Source: CAVTZP01 sp964456815 (GTDB taxonomy: Bacteria > Chloroflexota > Dehalococcoidia > Dehalococcoidales > BS750m-G39). Taken from it: 14,824 nucleotides of DNA. Positions 6,257 to 12,982 of this stretch are shown piece by piece. Numbering within the stretch: the stretch's first letter is position 1; each line of letters starts with the position of its first letter. The notes below the pieces were generated by a model. The model saw only the letters and a program-made list of their open reading frames with translations. It searched no databases and was not told where the DNA came from. A program made the position numbers and the translations under genes. The DNA is taken from NCBI GenBank assembly GCA_964456815.1, contig CAYWCO010000018.1:1-14824 (forward strand). The letters run 5' to 3'.

Positions 6257-7605
6257 TTACGAATCCTTATATGGGGGCTGCCGTTGGACACTGGCAGTGG
6301 CATCTGCGCCCCCTTGCCGCAGCCGCCACCCTGGTTCATCTCCAGGTCATTACCGATGGCATCAATATTTTTAAGGGTGGTGAAAACATTGCCGCTGAGC
6401 ACCACTGGTCGCAGGGCTTCAGCGACTTTGCCGTTGCGAATCATATAGGCTTCACCGGCGGAGAAGGTGAACATCTCCATCGCCGTGGTGCCGCCAAACC
6501 AGTTCCTGGCGTAGACCCCCTCTTTAATATCGGCGATTATATCCTTAAAAGAGGCTGAGCCGGGCTCAATATAGGTATTGGTCATGCGGACAATGGGCGG
6601 GTAGCGGTAGTTGATGGCTCTGGCGTTACCCGTAGGCTTCTCCCCCATCCTGGCGGCGGTCTCCCTGGAGTGGAGCCTGCCCACCAGTTTGCCTTCACGG
6701 ATAAGGTAGGTCTTGACGGCGGGCACACCCTCGTCATCGTATTTATAGCTACCCCTGAGTCCGGGCACGGTGGCTGAGTCAACGATATTTAGTCTTTCGC
6801 CGCCGAATTTCTTGCCCAGGACCATAATCTGGCGCAGGCGCTCGTTTTCATAGACAAAATCTGATTCAGAGAGGTGCCCGAAGGCTTCATGGACAAAGAC
6901 GCCGGCCAGAACCGGGTCCAGCACCACGGTATACTCTCCCCCCTTTACCTGCGGGGCGGACAGTAGCTCCAGGGCGTGCTTTGCCGTCCGCTCCACCTGC
7001 TGGTGGAGGCTGCTTATTGCCCTGAAGTCGCCGGCACTGCCCACGCTCAATGATGCCTGTTGCACCTCGCCGTCCTCGGCGGCGACGGCACTCAGGCGCA
7101 AACTTATATCCGACCTCTCCTGTGTAATATAGCTGCCGGCGGAACTCAGGAAGATGACCTTTTTATGGCTGTCGCCGTAGGCGATGGTTGAAGTCTGGAG
7201 CTTTGGGGTGCGCCAGATGAGCTCGTTGTATTCATCAAGTAGCTGCTTCTTCTCGGCCAGTGATTTAATTGTCGGGTTGTGAGCCGTGGGCACGGTGTCA
7301 GCTATAGCTTTTACCGGGGCGAGTTTGCTTTCCTCCCTGCCCACCAGCGTTGCCTGTTTTACCGCCAGCTCTACCTTGCCCGGTAGGTCTCCGACTTCAT
7401 TAAAGCTGACGAAGCCCCAGCCGCCCCTGACCAAGGCGCGCACGTTCCCGCCAATGGTGGTTGCCTGCCCGATGGATTCCAGTTCTTTCCCGCGGTAGGT
7501 GATATAGCTCCTCTGGCTGTGCTCAAGGCGAGCCTCTATATAGTCGGCGCTATATCCTTTAATGAGGTCAGCTAGCTGGCGGCCAATGGCTTCAATATCG
7601 GTCAT
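6235..7605 (-). CDS. tldD: TldD zinc metalloprotease catalytic subunit
   Basis: The 456-residue protein carries the zinc-binding HExxxH as HEAFGH (residues 239-244), inside the family context GVFVHEAFGHLSE. It also has the conserved C-terminal GGGCGKGAQ (Cys429), whose Cys is the third metal ligand in this family. The N-terminal domain (about 1-200) is the beta-rich region that closes the proteolytic chamber formed with TldE. The length is normal for the family. The ATG at 7605 lies 9 nt after the -10 of a dedicated promoter, so the mRNA probably has a leader of only a few bases. tldE, and probably the lipoprotein gene, follow in the same transcript. Confidence 0.93.
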   Translation of the reverse strand: MTDIEAIGRQLADLIKGYSADYIEARLEHSQRSYITYRGKELESIGQATTIGGNVRALVRGGWGFVSFNEVGDLPGKVELAVKQATLVGREESKLAPVKAIADTVPTAHNPTIKSLAEKKQLLDEYNELIWRTPKLQTSTIAYGDSHKKVIFLSSAGSYITQERSDISLRLSAVAAEDGEVQQASLSVGSAGDFRAISSLHQQVERTAKHALELLSAPQVKGGEYTVVLDPVLAGVFVHEAFGHLSESDFVYENERLRQIMVLGKKFGGERLNIVDSATVPGLRGSYKYDDEGVPAVKTYLIREGKLVGRLHSRETAARMGEKPTGNARAINYRYPPIVRMTNTYIEPGSASFKDIIADIKEGVYARNWFGGTTAMEMFTFSAGEAYMIRNGKVAEALRPVVLSGNVFTTLKNIDAIGNDLEMNQGGGCGKGAQMPLPVSNGSPHIRIRKCLVGGR

Positions 7606-7614
7606 GGCAGGACT

Positions 7615-7644
7615 AGTTTACCCATCCGCCAGTGGGGCTGTCAA
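7615..7644 (-). promoter_or_regulatory. Promoter of tldD, nearly leaderless
   Basis: On the minus strand, TTGACA (7644-7639) is separated by 18 nt from TAAACT (7620-7615), and the tldD ATG (7605) begins 9 nt further on. There is no Shine-Dalgarno sequence before the ATG. The hexamers and spacing are identical to those of the promoter at 202-231. This would let tldDE be expressed apart from the lexA-DUF6504 transcript. Confidence 0.65.
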
Positions 7645-7655
7645 TCTATTACCGG

Positions 7656-7910
7656 CTAATCGTAGACCTTGTTCAGATACCAGCAGTCATTCAGCATATC
7701 GCGGTAGATATCATAAACCAGACCCTTATTGGTCTTCACCCGGAAGTAATTCTTTAAAATCTCCTTCCCCCACCACTCCTCAGCCACGCGCCACTGCTCG
7801 TATACCTTGGTTATGCGCTGGTTCTCTCCATTTCTGACCACGGTTAGAGGCACGCCCTGCACGTTCACCTTTACCTTCAGTTCCTCCGGTTTTTCCAGTA
7901 TCCTAGCCAA
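7656..7910 (-). CDS. Small DUF6504-type protein beside lexA
   Basis: An 84-residue protein with the aromatic-rich pattern of DUF6504: VYEQWRVAEEWWGKE, then NYFRVKT, then VYDIYRD and a C-terminal WYLNKVYD (residues about 36-84). It begins with TTG at 7910, chosen because a good ribosome binding site (GGGGAGG) stands 7 nt upstream. It is 19 nt downstream of lexA and almost certainly co-transcribed with it. Relatives, as I recall, often sit near SOS genes (lexA, Y-family polymerase genes), which suggests a role in the DNA-damage response. The biochemical function is unknown, and the family assignment is from pattern recognition only. Confidence 0.65.
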   Translation of the reverse strand: MARILEKPEELKVKVNVQGVPLTVVRNGENQRITKVYEQWRVAEEWWGKEILKNYFRVKTNKGLVYDIYRDMLNDCWYLNKVYD

Positions 7911-7929
7911 TTTTTAGCCTCCCCTTCTT

Positions 7930-8559
7930 TTATAGCTTTCGTAAAACGCCGATTACCTTGCCCTGAATCTCAACGTCATCGGCTTGGTAATACATCGGCT
8001 TCATTTCTCTGTTGGCTGGTTGAAGTCTGATTCGCCCGCCTTCATGGTAGACCTTCTTCAGGGTTACCTCCTGCTCCAGCTTAAGCCAGACGGCAGCCAT
8101 CTCGCCATCTTCAACCTTGCCTGTCTGCTGGAGCAGGACGACGTCTCCATCATCAACAAAGGCGTCAATCATGGAGGTTCCCTTTACCTTGAGGGCATAG
8201 ACGTCCTTTTTACCCTGGGTTACCTCCTCGGTTAGCTGGAGCGTCTCCTCAGGGACGTTAGTCCAGGTATCGGGGGTGGGCACCGGTATCGGCCTACCGG
8301 CGGCAATAGCTCCCAGCAGGGGCACGCGGGAAGGGGCTTCTCGCCTTCTCCCCACAAGCTGGATACTGCGGAATACCTCAGGGTCGCGGCGGATATGCCC
8401 CTGCTGTTCCAGCATATTCAGGTGGTACTGGACTACTGACGGTGTGCTGATGTTGCACCCCCGGGCAATGTCCCTGACGGTGGGGGCATAACCCCTTTCA
8501 TTAAGGAATTTGCCGATAAAGCCCAGGATGCGCTGTCTGGTATTTGAGGTACGAACCAT
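7930..8559 (-). CDS. lexA: LexA SOS-response repressor (self-cleaving)
   Basis: A 209-residue LexA with both domains intact. The N-terminal winged helix-turn-helix covers about residues 5-65 (YAPTVRDIARGCNISTPSVV). The autocleavage site is Ala87-Gly88 in GAIAAGRP. The catalytic dyad is Ser129 (KGTSM) and Lys168 (EVTLK). It represses SOS genes until RecA filaments stimulate self-cleavage. The operator-like palindrome over its own promoter implies autoregulation. The ATG at 8559 lies about 26 nt after the expected transcription start and is preceded by a weak AAGAGA. The DUF6504-type gene follows 19 nt downstream. Confidence 0.95.
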   Translation of the reverse strand: MVRTSNTRQRILGFIGKFLNERGYAPTVRDIARGCNISTPSVVQYHLNMLEQQGHIRRDPEVFRSIQLVGRRREAPSRVPLLGAIAAGRPIPVPTPDTWTNVPEETLQLTEEVTQGKKDVYALKVKGTSMIDAFVDDGDVVLLQQTGKVEDGEMAAVWLKLEQEVTLKKVYHEGGRIRLQPANREMKPMYYQADDVEIQGKVIGVLRKL

Positions 8560-8573
8560 CGTTATCTCTTAAT

Positions 8574-8620
8574 ACATTTGTTCTTAAAACAAGTGTATCA
8601 TATAGATTAGGGCTTGTCAA
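8574..8620 (-). promoter_or_regulatory. lexA promoter with overlapping palindromic operator
   Basis: On the minus strand, TTGACA (8620-8615), a 17-nt spacer and TACACT (8597-8592) form a good sigma-70 promoter. A 23-nt imperfect palindrome at 8574-8596 overlaps the -10 and the start region; 9 of its 11 base pairs are complementary, with a core of TTGTT-N5-AACAA on the plus strand. This is the expected place for LexA autorepression. The half-sites read as outward GTT/AAC and do not fit the Bacillus-type GAAC-N4-GTTC box exactly. LexA binding is inferred. Confidence 0.7.
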
Positions 8621-8646
8621 CTGCCTTTATTTTGGAGAATAGTTGT

Positions 8647-8896
8647 TAACCTCACCCCCCTCGCCGCTTTAAGCCTATCGCTTCTTTCCCACCCGCCCTC
8701 AAAGGCTTCGCCTCTAAAACTCTCCCTTCCCTACCCCAGTAGGAGAGGTGGTTTCCCAATAGTGCCGACTAATAACCTCCTTTCCCTTTGATAATGAGCC
8801 TGACTTAATGGGGTGTCTAAGAGGGGCGTTAGCCCCTCTTTTTTTATTCTTCCCCCTCTCCTTGAGAAGGAGAGGGGGATAAAGGGGGTGAGGTTA
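8647..8896. repeat. Element bounded by 13-bp inverted repeats, containing two-hairpin copy 3
   Basis: TAACCTCACCCCC (8647-8659) and GGGGGTGAGGTTA (8884-8896) are perfect inverted repeats enclosing about 250 bp. No gene lies inside. The right part (8819-8896) repeats the unit at 119-194 nearly base for base: a 9-bp stem (8819-8827 with 8832-8840, loop GTTA), a T run (8839-8845), a 13-bp stem (8851-8863 with 8867-8879, loop GAG) and the terminal 13-mer. The left part (8661-8815) holds only a short GGCTTCGCC-type hairpin. The layout resembles a miniature inverted-repeat element, but I see no convincing target-site duplication. Confidence 0.6.
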
Positions 8897-8907
8897 CCAC
8901 AGAATGA

Positions 8908-8936
8908 TTGACGGCTCTGGGCTATAATGTTAAAAT
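8908..8936 (+). promoter_or_regulatory. Promoter of the leader RNA and hydrogenase operon
   Basis: TTGACG (8908-8913), a 17-nt spacer and TAAAAT (8931-8936) form a strong sigma-70-type promoter. A perfect TATAAT at 8923-8928 also exists but has no -35 at a workable distance, since TTGACG is only 9 nt away. Transcription would start near 8942-8944, about 230 bases before the first hydrogenase codon. Confidence 0.65.
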
Positions 8937-8941
8937 TTATT

Positions 8942-9150
8942 GGGATAGAAAGGGAATGTCCTTGCTCAAGGTTTGAGTAAGGACTAGCGTGAAGTGGATA
9001 GCAAATTAAGCCCTATACGAAGCCGGCAGCGCACGATTTTGAACCAAGGCTCTCGGCTTTTCTTTTGGTGTGTCCCGTATTGTCCACCCCGCTTGCTCAA
9101 GGCAAGCAATTCCTGACTCCGCTGTGGAGATAAAGCTGAGTCCCAGCGTG
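8942..9150 (+). ncRNA. Candidate structured RNA, hydrogenase leader or small RNA
   Basis: Between the promoter and the hydrogenase ribosome binding site lie about 200 non-coding bases able to form several helices. One is a 12-bp hairpin with one G-T pair (8958-8969 with 8973-8984). A second is a 7-bp helix, GTGGATA (8994-9000) with TGTCCAC (9081-9087). Inside it AAGCCG (9020-9025) pairs with CGGCTT (9054-9059), extended by AGC/GCT. A 6-bp hairpin (9091-9096 with 9102-9107) and a possible closing helix of the ends (8941-8946 with 9140-9145) complete the set. GGACTAGC (8981-8988) could instead pair with 9135-9143, competing with the first hairpin. I do not recognise a known riboswitch core; a divergent 6S RNA is possible by size. 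Helices were found by eye. Confidence 0.5.
9020..9066 (+). terminator. Attenuator-like hairpin with U-run in the hydrogenase leader
   Basis: AAGCCG...AGC (9020-9030) pairs with GCT...CGGCTT (9049-9059) around a loop of 18 nt, and the sequence TTTTCTTTT (9058-9066) follows at once. This has the form of an intrinsic terminator, though its loop is large. It lies about 105 nt before the first hydrogenase gene, so termination here would switch off the operon or end a short leader RNA. Confidence 0.45.
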
Positions 9151-9171
9151 TAATTAAGGAAGGGGGTAAAG

Positions 9172-10152
9172 ATGGCTAAACCAAAGGTTGCCTTCTACTG
9201 GTGCGCTTCCTGTGGCGGTTGTGAAGAGACGGTTGTTGACCTCAACGAAGACATACTAAAGGTAGCGGAGGCGGTGGATATCGTGCTCTGGCCGGTAGCC
9301 CTGGATTTCAAGAGGAAGGATATTGAAGCCCTAAAGGACGGCGAGATAGCGGTGAGCTTTATCAATGGTGCCGTGAGGCTGGAGGAGCAGGAGGAAATGG
9401 TAAAGCTGCTGAGGCAGAAGTCCGGTCTGGTGGTTGCCTTCGGTGCCTGCGCTCACCTCGGGGGGATACCGGGGCTGGGCAACTTCTGGGACAGGGATAC
9501 CATCTTCCAGAGGGTCTATAAAGAAGTCCCAACCGTGGAAAATCCCAAGGGAACTATTCCCCAGGAAAAAACGAAGGTTAAAGAGGGCGAGCTTACCCTG
9601 CCCGAGTTCTATGATACGGTAAAGACATTAGACCAGACCATCGATGTGGATTATTACCTCCCCGGCTGTCCGCCGCCCCCCGATTTAATAATGAATGCGG
9701 TAACAGCTATTCTCAAGGGGGAGCTGCCGGAGAAGGGGGCGGTGCTTGCTCCCAATAAGGCTTTATGTGATACCTGCCCCAGGGCGGAGAGTAAGCCGGA
9801 GAAATTATCAATCGCTGAAATAAAAAGACCGTGGCAAATCAAGCTTGACCCCGAGAAGTGCTTCCTCGCCCAGGGGGTAATCTGCATGGGCCCTGCCACT
9901 CGCACCGGGTGCGGGGAAACCTGCATCAGGGCTAACCAGCCATGCCGGGGGTGCTTCGGCCCGGTAGACGGGGTGGTTGACCAGGGGGCGAAGGCGCTGT
10001 CTATGATTGCCTCTATCCTGGGGCTTGAGGGTGAGGAGAAGATGACCGAGGAGGAGGTTGAGAGATTAGTTGAGGGGATTGTCGACCCGGCGGGGACATT
10101 CTATAGATTTAGCCTGCCCGCTTCTCTTCTCAGAAGAAGGAGGATGGAGTGA
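9172..10152 (+). CDS. mvhG: Group-3 [NiFe] hydrogenase small subunit (MvhG/VhuG-like)
   Basis: A 326-residue electron-transfer subunit with Cys for three [4Fe-4S] clusters. The proximal cluster uses the SCGGCEE motif (Cys14, Cys17), GAC (Cys93) and PGCPPPP (Cys166). The other two draw on Cys199, 202, 230, 238, 247, 251, 258 and 261. Cys11 is an extra. There is no twin-arginine signal or membrane anchor, so the enzyme is cytoplasmic, as in group 3c hydrogenases that feed electrons to MvhD. The ATG follows a strong ribosome binding site (GGAAGGGGG). The stop overlaps the GTG start of the large subunit. It passes electrons from the NiFe site to MvhD. The gene name reflects family resemblance only. 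Confidence 0.92.
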   Translation: MAKPKVAFYWCASCGGCEETVVDLNEDILKVAEAVDIVLWPVALDFKRKDIEALKDGEIAVSFINGAVRLEEQEEMVKLLRQKSGLVVAFGACAHLGGIPGLGNFWDRDTIFQRVYKEVPTVENPKGTIPQEKTKVKEGELTLPEFYDTVKTLDQTIDVDYYLPGCPPPPDLIMNAVTAILKGELPEKGAVLAPNKALCDTCPRAESKPEKLSIAEIKRPWQIKLDPEKCFLAQGVICMGPATRTGCGETCIRANQPCRGCFGPVDGVVDQGAKALSMIASILGLEGEEKMTEEEVERLVEGIVDPAGTFYRFSLPASLLRRRRME

Positions 10153-11612
10153 AGAAGATAACCATAGACCCGATAACCAGGCTTGAGGGACATGGGAAGA
10201 TAGAGATATTCCTCGATGATAAGGGGAACTGTGAGCGGGCTTGCCTTCAGATACCCGAGCTCAGGGGGTTTGAAAAGTTCGCTGAGGGAAGAGCGGCGGA
10301 GGAGATGCCCAGAATAACCACTATGATATGCGGGGTGTGTCCTACCGCGCACCACATAGCAGCAACTAAAGCCCTTGACGACCTGTTTAAGGTTGAGCCA
10401 ACCCCGGCGGCAAAGAAGATAAGGGAGCTGATGTACAACGCCTTCACTGCCGAAGACCATATTCTGCACTTCGTCTTTCTCGGTGGCCCCGACTTTATTG
10501 TCGGTCCCTCGGCGCCGGCGGCGGAGAGGAACGTTTTGGGTGTTATCGGCAAGGTGGGCTTGGAGGTTGGGGGGAAGGTCATTGAGATGAGGAAGAGGAT
10601 GAGGAATGTGATGAGGATAATCGGGGGCAAGCCGGTTATGCCTACCTGCGGCCTGCCCGGAGGGGTATCAAAGCAGATTAGCGAGGAAGAAAGAAAGACA
10701 ATTATCGAGGCCGGGGAGTACGGGGTTGAATTCTGCAAGGTTGCCCTCCAGCTTTTTGATGATGTCGTGCTCAAAAATAAGGAATATGTCGACCTCGTCA
10801 CCGGCGATGTCTACTCGCACAAGACATACTATATGGGGCTGGTGGACGGGAATAACAAGGTCAACTTTTACGATGGCCAGATAAGGGTGGTTGACCCCGA
10901 TGGTAAGGAATATGCCAAGTTTAAGGTCCAGAATTATCTGGACCACATCAGGGAGCATGTTGAGCCCTGGACTTATGTCCGCTTTTCATATCTCAAGAAT
11001 GTAGGCTGGAAGGGGTTTGTTGACGGCAAGGAGAGCGGGGTCTTCCGCGTGGCGCCGCTGGCACGGCTCAATGCCTCCGATGGCATGGCAACACCACTGG
11101 CTCAGGAAGCCTATGAAAAAATGTATGAAGTACTGGGGGGGAAGCCGGTCCACAGCACCCTGGCTTTCCACTGGGCGCGGCTTGTGGAGGCGCTCTACGC
11201 CGCAGAAAGGGTGGTGGAGCTGGCCAATGACCCTGAGATAACCTCAGATGACATCGTGAACCTCCCCACCGAAACACCTAAGGAGGGGATGGGGGTGGTG
11301 GAAGCGCCGAGGGGGACCCTTATCCATCATTACCAGACTGATGAGCGAGGGGTTATCACCAAGGCTAATCTCATTGTAGCCACCCAGAATAACTCGGCGG
11401 CGATAAATATGTCCGTTGAGAAGGCAGCCAAGTCGCTGATAAAGAAGGGCAACGTCCCTGACGGGATTCTCAATATGATTGAGATGGCATTCAGAGCCTA
11501 TGACCCGTGCCATGCCTGCGCCACCCATTCCCTGACGGGCAGAATGCCGCTTGAAGTAAATGTATATGATTCTAAGGGAGAACTGGTAAGAGAACTGAAA
11601 ACAACGGAGTGA
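10149..11612 (+). CDS. mvhA: Group-3 [NiFe] hydrogenase large subunit (MvhA/VhuA-like)
   Basis: The 487-residue catalytic subunit holds the NiFe(CN)2CO centre through two CxxC motifs: L1 ICGVC (Cys61/Cys64, followed by PTAHH) and L2 DPCHACATH (Cys454/Cys457, His460). It catalyses reversible H2 oxidation. A C-terminal extension of 27 residues follows His460 and should be removed after nickel insertion by a protease, probably the one encoded at 12106. It starts with GTG at 10149, overlapping the small-subunit stop (GTGA), behind AGGAGG. The early motif DPITRLEGHGKI (residues 7-18) is typical of the family. No selenocysteine codon is apparent, and both L2 cysteines are encoded normally. Confidence 0.95.
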   Translation: MKKITIDPITRLEGHGKIEIFLDDKGNCERACLQIPELRGFEKFAEGRAAEEMPRITTMICGVCPTAHHIAATKALDDLFKVEPTPAAKKIRELMYNAFTAEDHILHFVFLGGPDFIVGPSAPAAERNVLGVIGKVGLEVGGKVIEMRKRMRNVMRIIGGKPVMPTCGLPGGVSKQISEEERKTIIEAGEYGVEFCKVALQLFDDVVLKNKEYVDLVTGDVYSHKTYYMGLVDGNNKVNFYDGQIRVVDPDGKEYAKFKVQNYLDHIREHVEPWTYVRFSYLKNVGWKGFVDGKESGVFRVAPLARLNASDGMATPLAQEAYEKMYEVLGGKPVHSTLAFHWARLVEALYAAERVVELANDPEITSDDIVNLPTETPKEGMGVVEAPRGTLIHHYQTDERGVITKANLIVATQNNSAAINMSVEKAAKSLIKKGNVPDGILNMIEMAFRAYDPCHACATHSLTGRMPLEVNVYDSKGELVRELKTTE

Positions 11613-11622
11613 GGAGGAAGCA

Positions 11623-11841
11623 ATGCAGGAGAAGATTGAAACAGCCTTAGCCAAGATTAGGCCGGCGTTACAGGCAGACGGCGGGGATGTTGAGCTGGCG
11701 GGGGTGGAAGAAGGGGTGGTCAAGCTGAGACTCAAGGGCGCCTGTGCCGGCTGCCCGATGTCGGAGATGACCTTAAAGCAGGGGATTGAGCGATTGCTCA
11801 AGGAGGAGATACCTGAGGTCAAGGAGGTAGTTGCTGTTTAG
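11623..11841 (+). CDS. NifU C-terminal-domain Fe-S scaffold protein
   Basis: A 72-residue stand-alone Nfu/NifU-type domain. It has the scaffold motif CAGCPMSEMTLKQGIE (Cys41 and Cys44), which binds a transient [4Fe-4S] cluster between two subunits, and the typical start 'IRPALQADGGDVEL'. It lies 10 nt after the hydrogenase large subunit behind GAGGAGG. The position suggests that it supplies clusters to the many Fe-S subunits encoded in this operon. Such domains are also housekeeping proteins, so a dedicated role is inferred. Confidence 0.9.
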   Translation: MQEKIETALAKIRPALQADGGDVELAGVEEGVVKLRLKGACAGCPMSEMTLKQGIERLLKEEIPEVKEVVAV

Positions 11842-11859
11842 AGCAGCCGGGGTGGGATA

Positions 11860-12084
11860 ATGCCGATATATGAGTATTCTTGTTCAAAGTGTGGACTTAA
11901 ATTTGAGGCGCTTAAAGCGATGAGCCAGGCGGGGGAGGATGCCCCCTGCCCTGGTTGTGGCAGCAGTGCCAAGCGGGTGCCTTCGTCATTTTGCCGGAGC
12001 TCTGAAGGCTTGCCGGCTTCTATGGGGGGAAGTAGCTGCTCAAGTTGCTCAGCCACAACCTGTGATTCCTGCTCTTTACCGTGA
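11860..12084 (+). CDS. FmdB-type zinc-ribbon protein
   Basis: A 74-residue protein with the FmdB start MPIYEYSCSKCG and a zinc ribbon formed by Cys8/Cys11 and Cys30/Cys33. The tail is rich in Ser and Cys (Cys45, 60, 63, 68, 71), forming a possible second metal site of the CxxC-x4-CxxC type; tails like this are common in the family. FmdB was named as a putative regulator of formamidase genes, and the general function is unclear. It lies 18 nt after the NifU-type gene and 21 nt before the protease gene, so it is part of the operon. Confidence 0.85.
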   Translation: MPIYEYSCSKCGLKFEALKAMSQAGEDAPCPGCGSSAKRVPSSFCRSSEGLPASMGGSSCSSCSATTCDSCSLP

Positions 12085-12105
12085 TAAGAGCCAGATAGGG
12101 TGAAG

Positions 12106-12558
12106 ATGAAGACCCTTGTTTTAGGGCTTGGCAATCCGATTCTTAGTGATGACGCTGTTGGAATCAGAATAGCCGAGGGGCTTAAAGGGAAGACCGCGGC
12201 TAATAATGATGTAATCGGGACGAGTGAAGCCGGAATCGCCCTCCTTGATTATGTCGTCGGCTATGACAGGCTCGTTATCATTGATTCTGTAATGACTAAG
12301 GGGGGGAAGGCGGGGGAGCTGTATAAGCTTGAGCTGGAAGATTTGAAGCCCGGTATGAGCTTGTCTTCATCTCATGGGGTGGACATCGCCACTGCCTTTA
12401 CCCTGGGGGAAAAACTGGGCTACCCCGTGCCGAGGCAGGTTACGATATATGCTGTGGAGATAGATGATAATACCACCTTCGGTGAAAAGTGCACCCAGAA
12501 GGTGGAGGAGAGAATACCGTTTATCGCCAGACAAATAGTAGAGGAGGAAAGGTTATGA
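12106..12558 (+). CDS. [NiFe] hydrogenase maturation protease (HycI/HybD family)
   Basis: A 150-residue endopeptidase that removes the C-terminal extension of the hydrogenase large subunit once nickel is in place. The family start GLGNPILSDDAVG (residues 7-19) is present. The three nickel-sensing ligands correspond to Asp16, Asp60 (VIIDS) and His90 (SSSHG). The ATG at 12106 is preferred over an in-frame GTG at 12100 because AGGG at 12097-12100 then serves as ribosome binding site with 5-nt spacing. Its natural partner is the large subunit at 10149, whose sequence continues past DPCHACATH. The stop overlaps the next start (ATGA). Confidence 0.92.
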   Translation: MKTLVLGLGNPILSDDAVGIRIAEGLKGKTAANNDVIGTSEAGIALLDYVVGYDRLVIIDSVMTKGGKAGELYKLELEDLKPGMSLSSSHGVDIATAFTLGEKLGYPVPRQVTIYAVEIDDNTTFGEKCTQKVEERIPFIARQIVEEERL

Positions 12559-12962
12559 CCGATTTTGAGCCGAAGACTGTAGTTTTTTGCTGCAACTGGT
12601 GCTCATATGCCGGGGCAGACCTTGCCGGCACCTCAAGACTGAAGATTAAGCCCAATTTCAGGGTAATTCGCACCATGTGTTCGGGAAGGCTGGAGCCTTC
12701 TTTTATTTTTTATGCCTTTGCCAAGGGGGCTGACGGGGTGATGATAGCCGGATGTCATCCCGGGGACTGCCACTACAATAGTGGTAATTATAAGACGAGG
12801 CGAAGGGTAATGGCACTTAAAAATATGCTCCCGCAGCTCGGAATAGAGCCGGAGAGATTAAGGCTGGAATGGATTTCTGCCTCTGAGGGAGCTAAATTCC
12901 GCAGCACGGTGAATGAGTTTATTGATGAAGTCAAGGAGCTCGGTCCGCTGCAAAAACAGTAA
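12555..12962 (+). CDS. mvhD: MvhD-like hydrogenase iron-sulfur subunit
   Basis: A 135-residue MvhD/FlpD-family protein that carries a [2Fe-2S] cluster and links a hydrogenase or formate dehydrogenase to its partner. Conserved elements are FCCNWCSYAGADLAG (Cys12, 13 and 16), RTMCSGR (Cys42) and IAGCHPGDCHY (Cys67 and Cys72), all typical of MvhD. The ATG overlaps the protease stop (ATGA) and follows GAGGAGGAAAGG. In methanogens MvhD docks MvhAG to HdrA; no HdrA is encoded in this window, so here the acceptor is more likely the 397-residue protein that follows. Confidence 0.93.
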   Translation: MTDFEPKTVVFCCNWCSYAGADLAGTSRLKIKPNFRVIRTMCSGRLEPSFIFYAFAKGADGVMIAGCHPGDCHYNSGNYKTRRRVMALKNMLPQLGIEPERLRLEWISASEGAKFRSTVNEFIDEVKELGPLQKQ

Positions 12963-12982
12963 AGAGCAAGAAGGGGGTTATT

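Noticed and set aside
4937..7605. A RiPP biosynthesis cluster around TldD/TldE
   Set aside because: No YcaO, radical-SAM or precursor-peptide gene is visible nearby; TldD/E are common outside RiPP clusters.
8923..8928. TATAAT as the -10 of the leader promoter
   Set aside because: No -35 stands at 16-18 nt; the TTGACG is only 9 nt away and instead fits TAAAAT at 8931 with a 17-nt spacer.
8942..9150. Leader RNA as a cobalamin, c-di-GMP, SAM, T-box or SRP RNA
   Set aside because: I looked for the conserved cores of these classes and found none. A 6S RNA remains possible but unproven.
11500..11532. Selenocysteine in the large-subunit L2 motif
   Set aside because: Both L2 cysteines are encoded by TGC codons, and the frame has no internal TGA there.
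11244..11822. A minus-strand open frame across the end of the hydrogenase large subunit and the NifU-type gene
   Set aside because: It is a shadow of two well-supported plus-strand genes and shows no family features.
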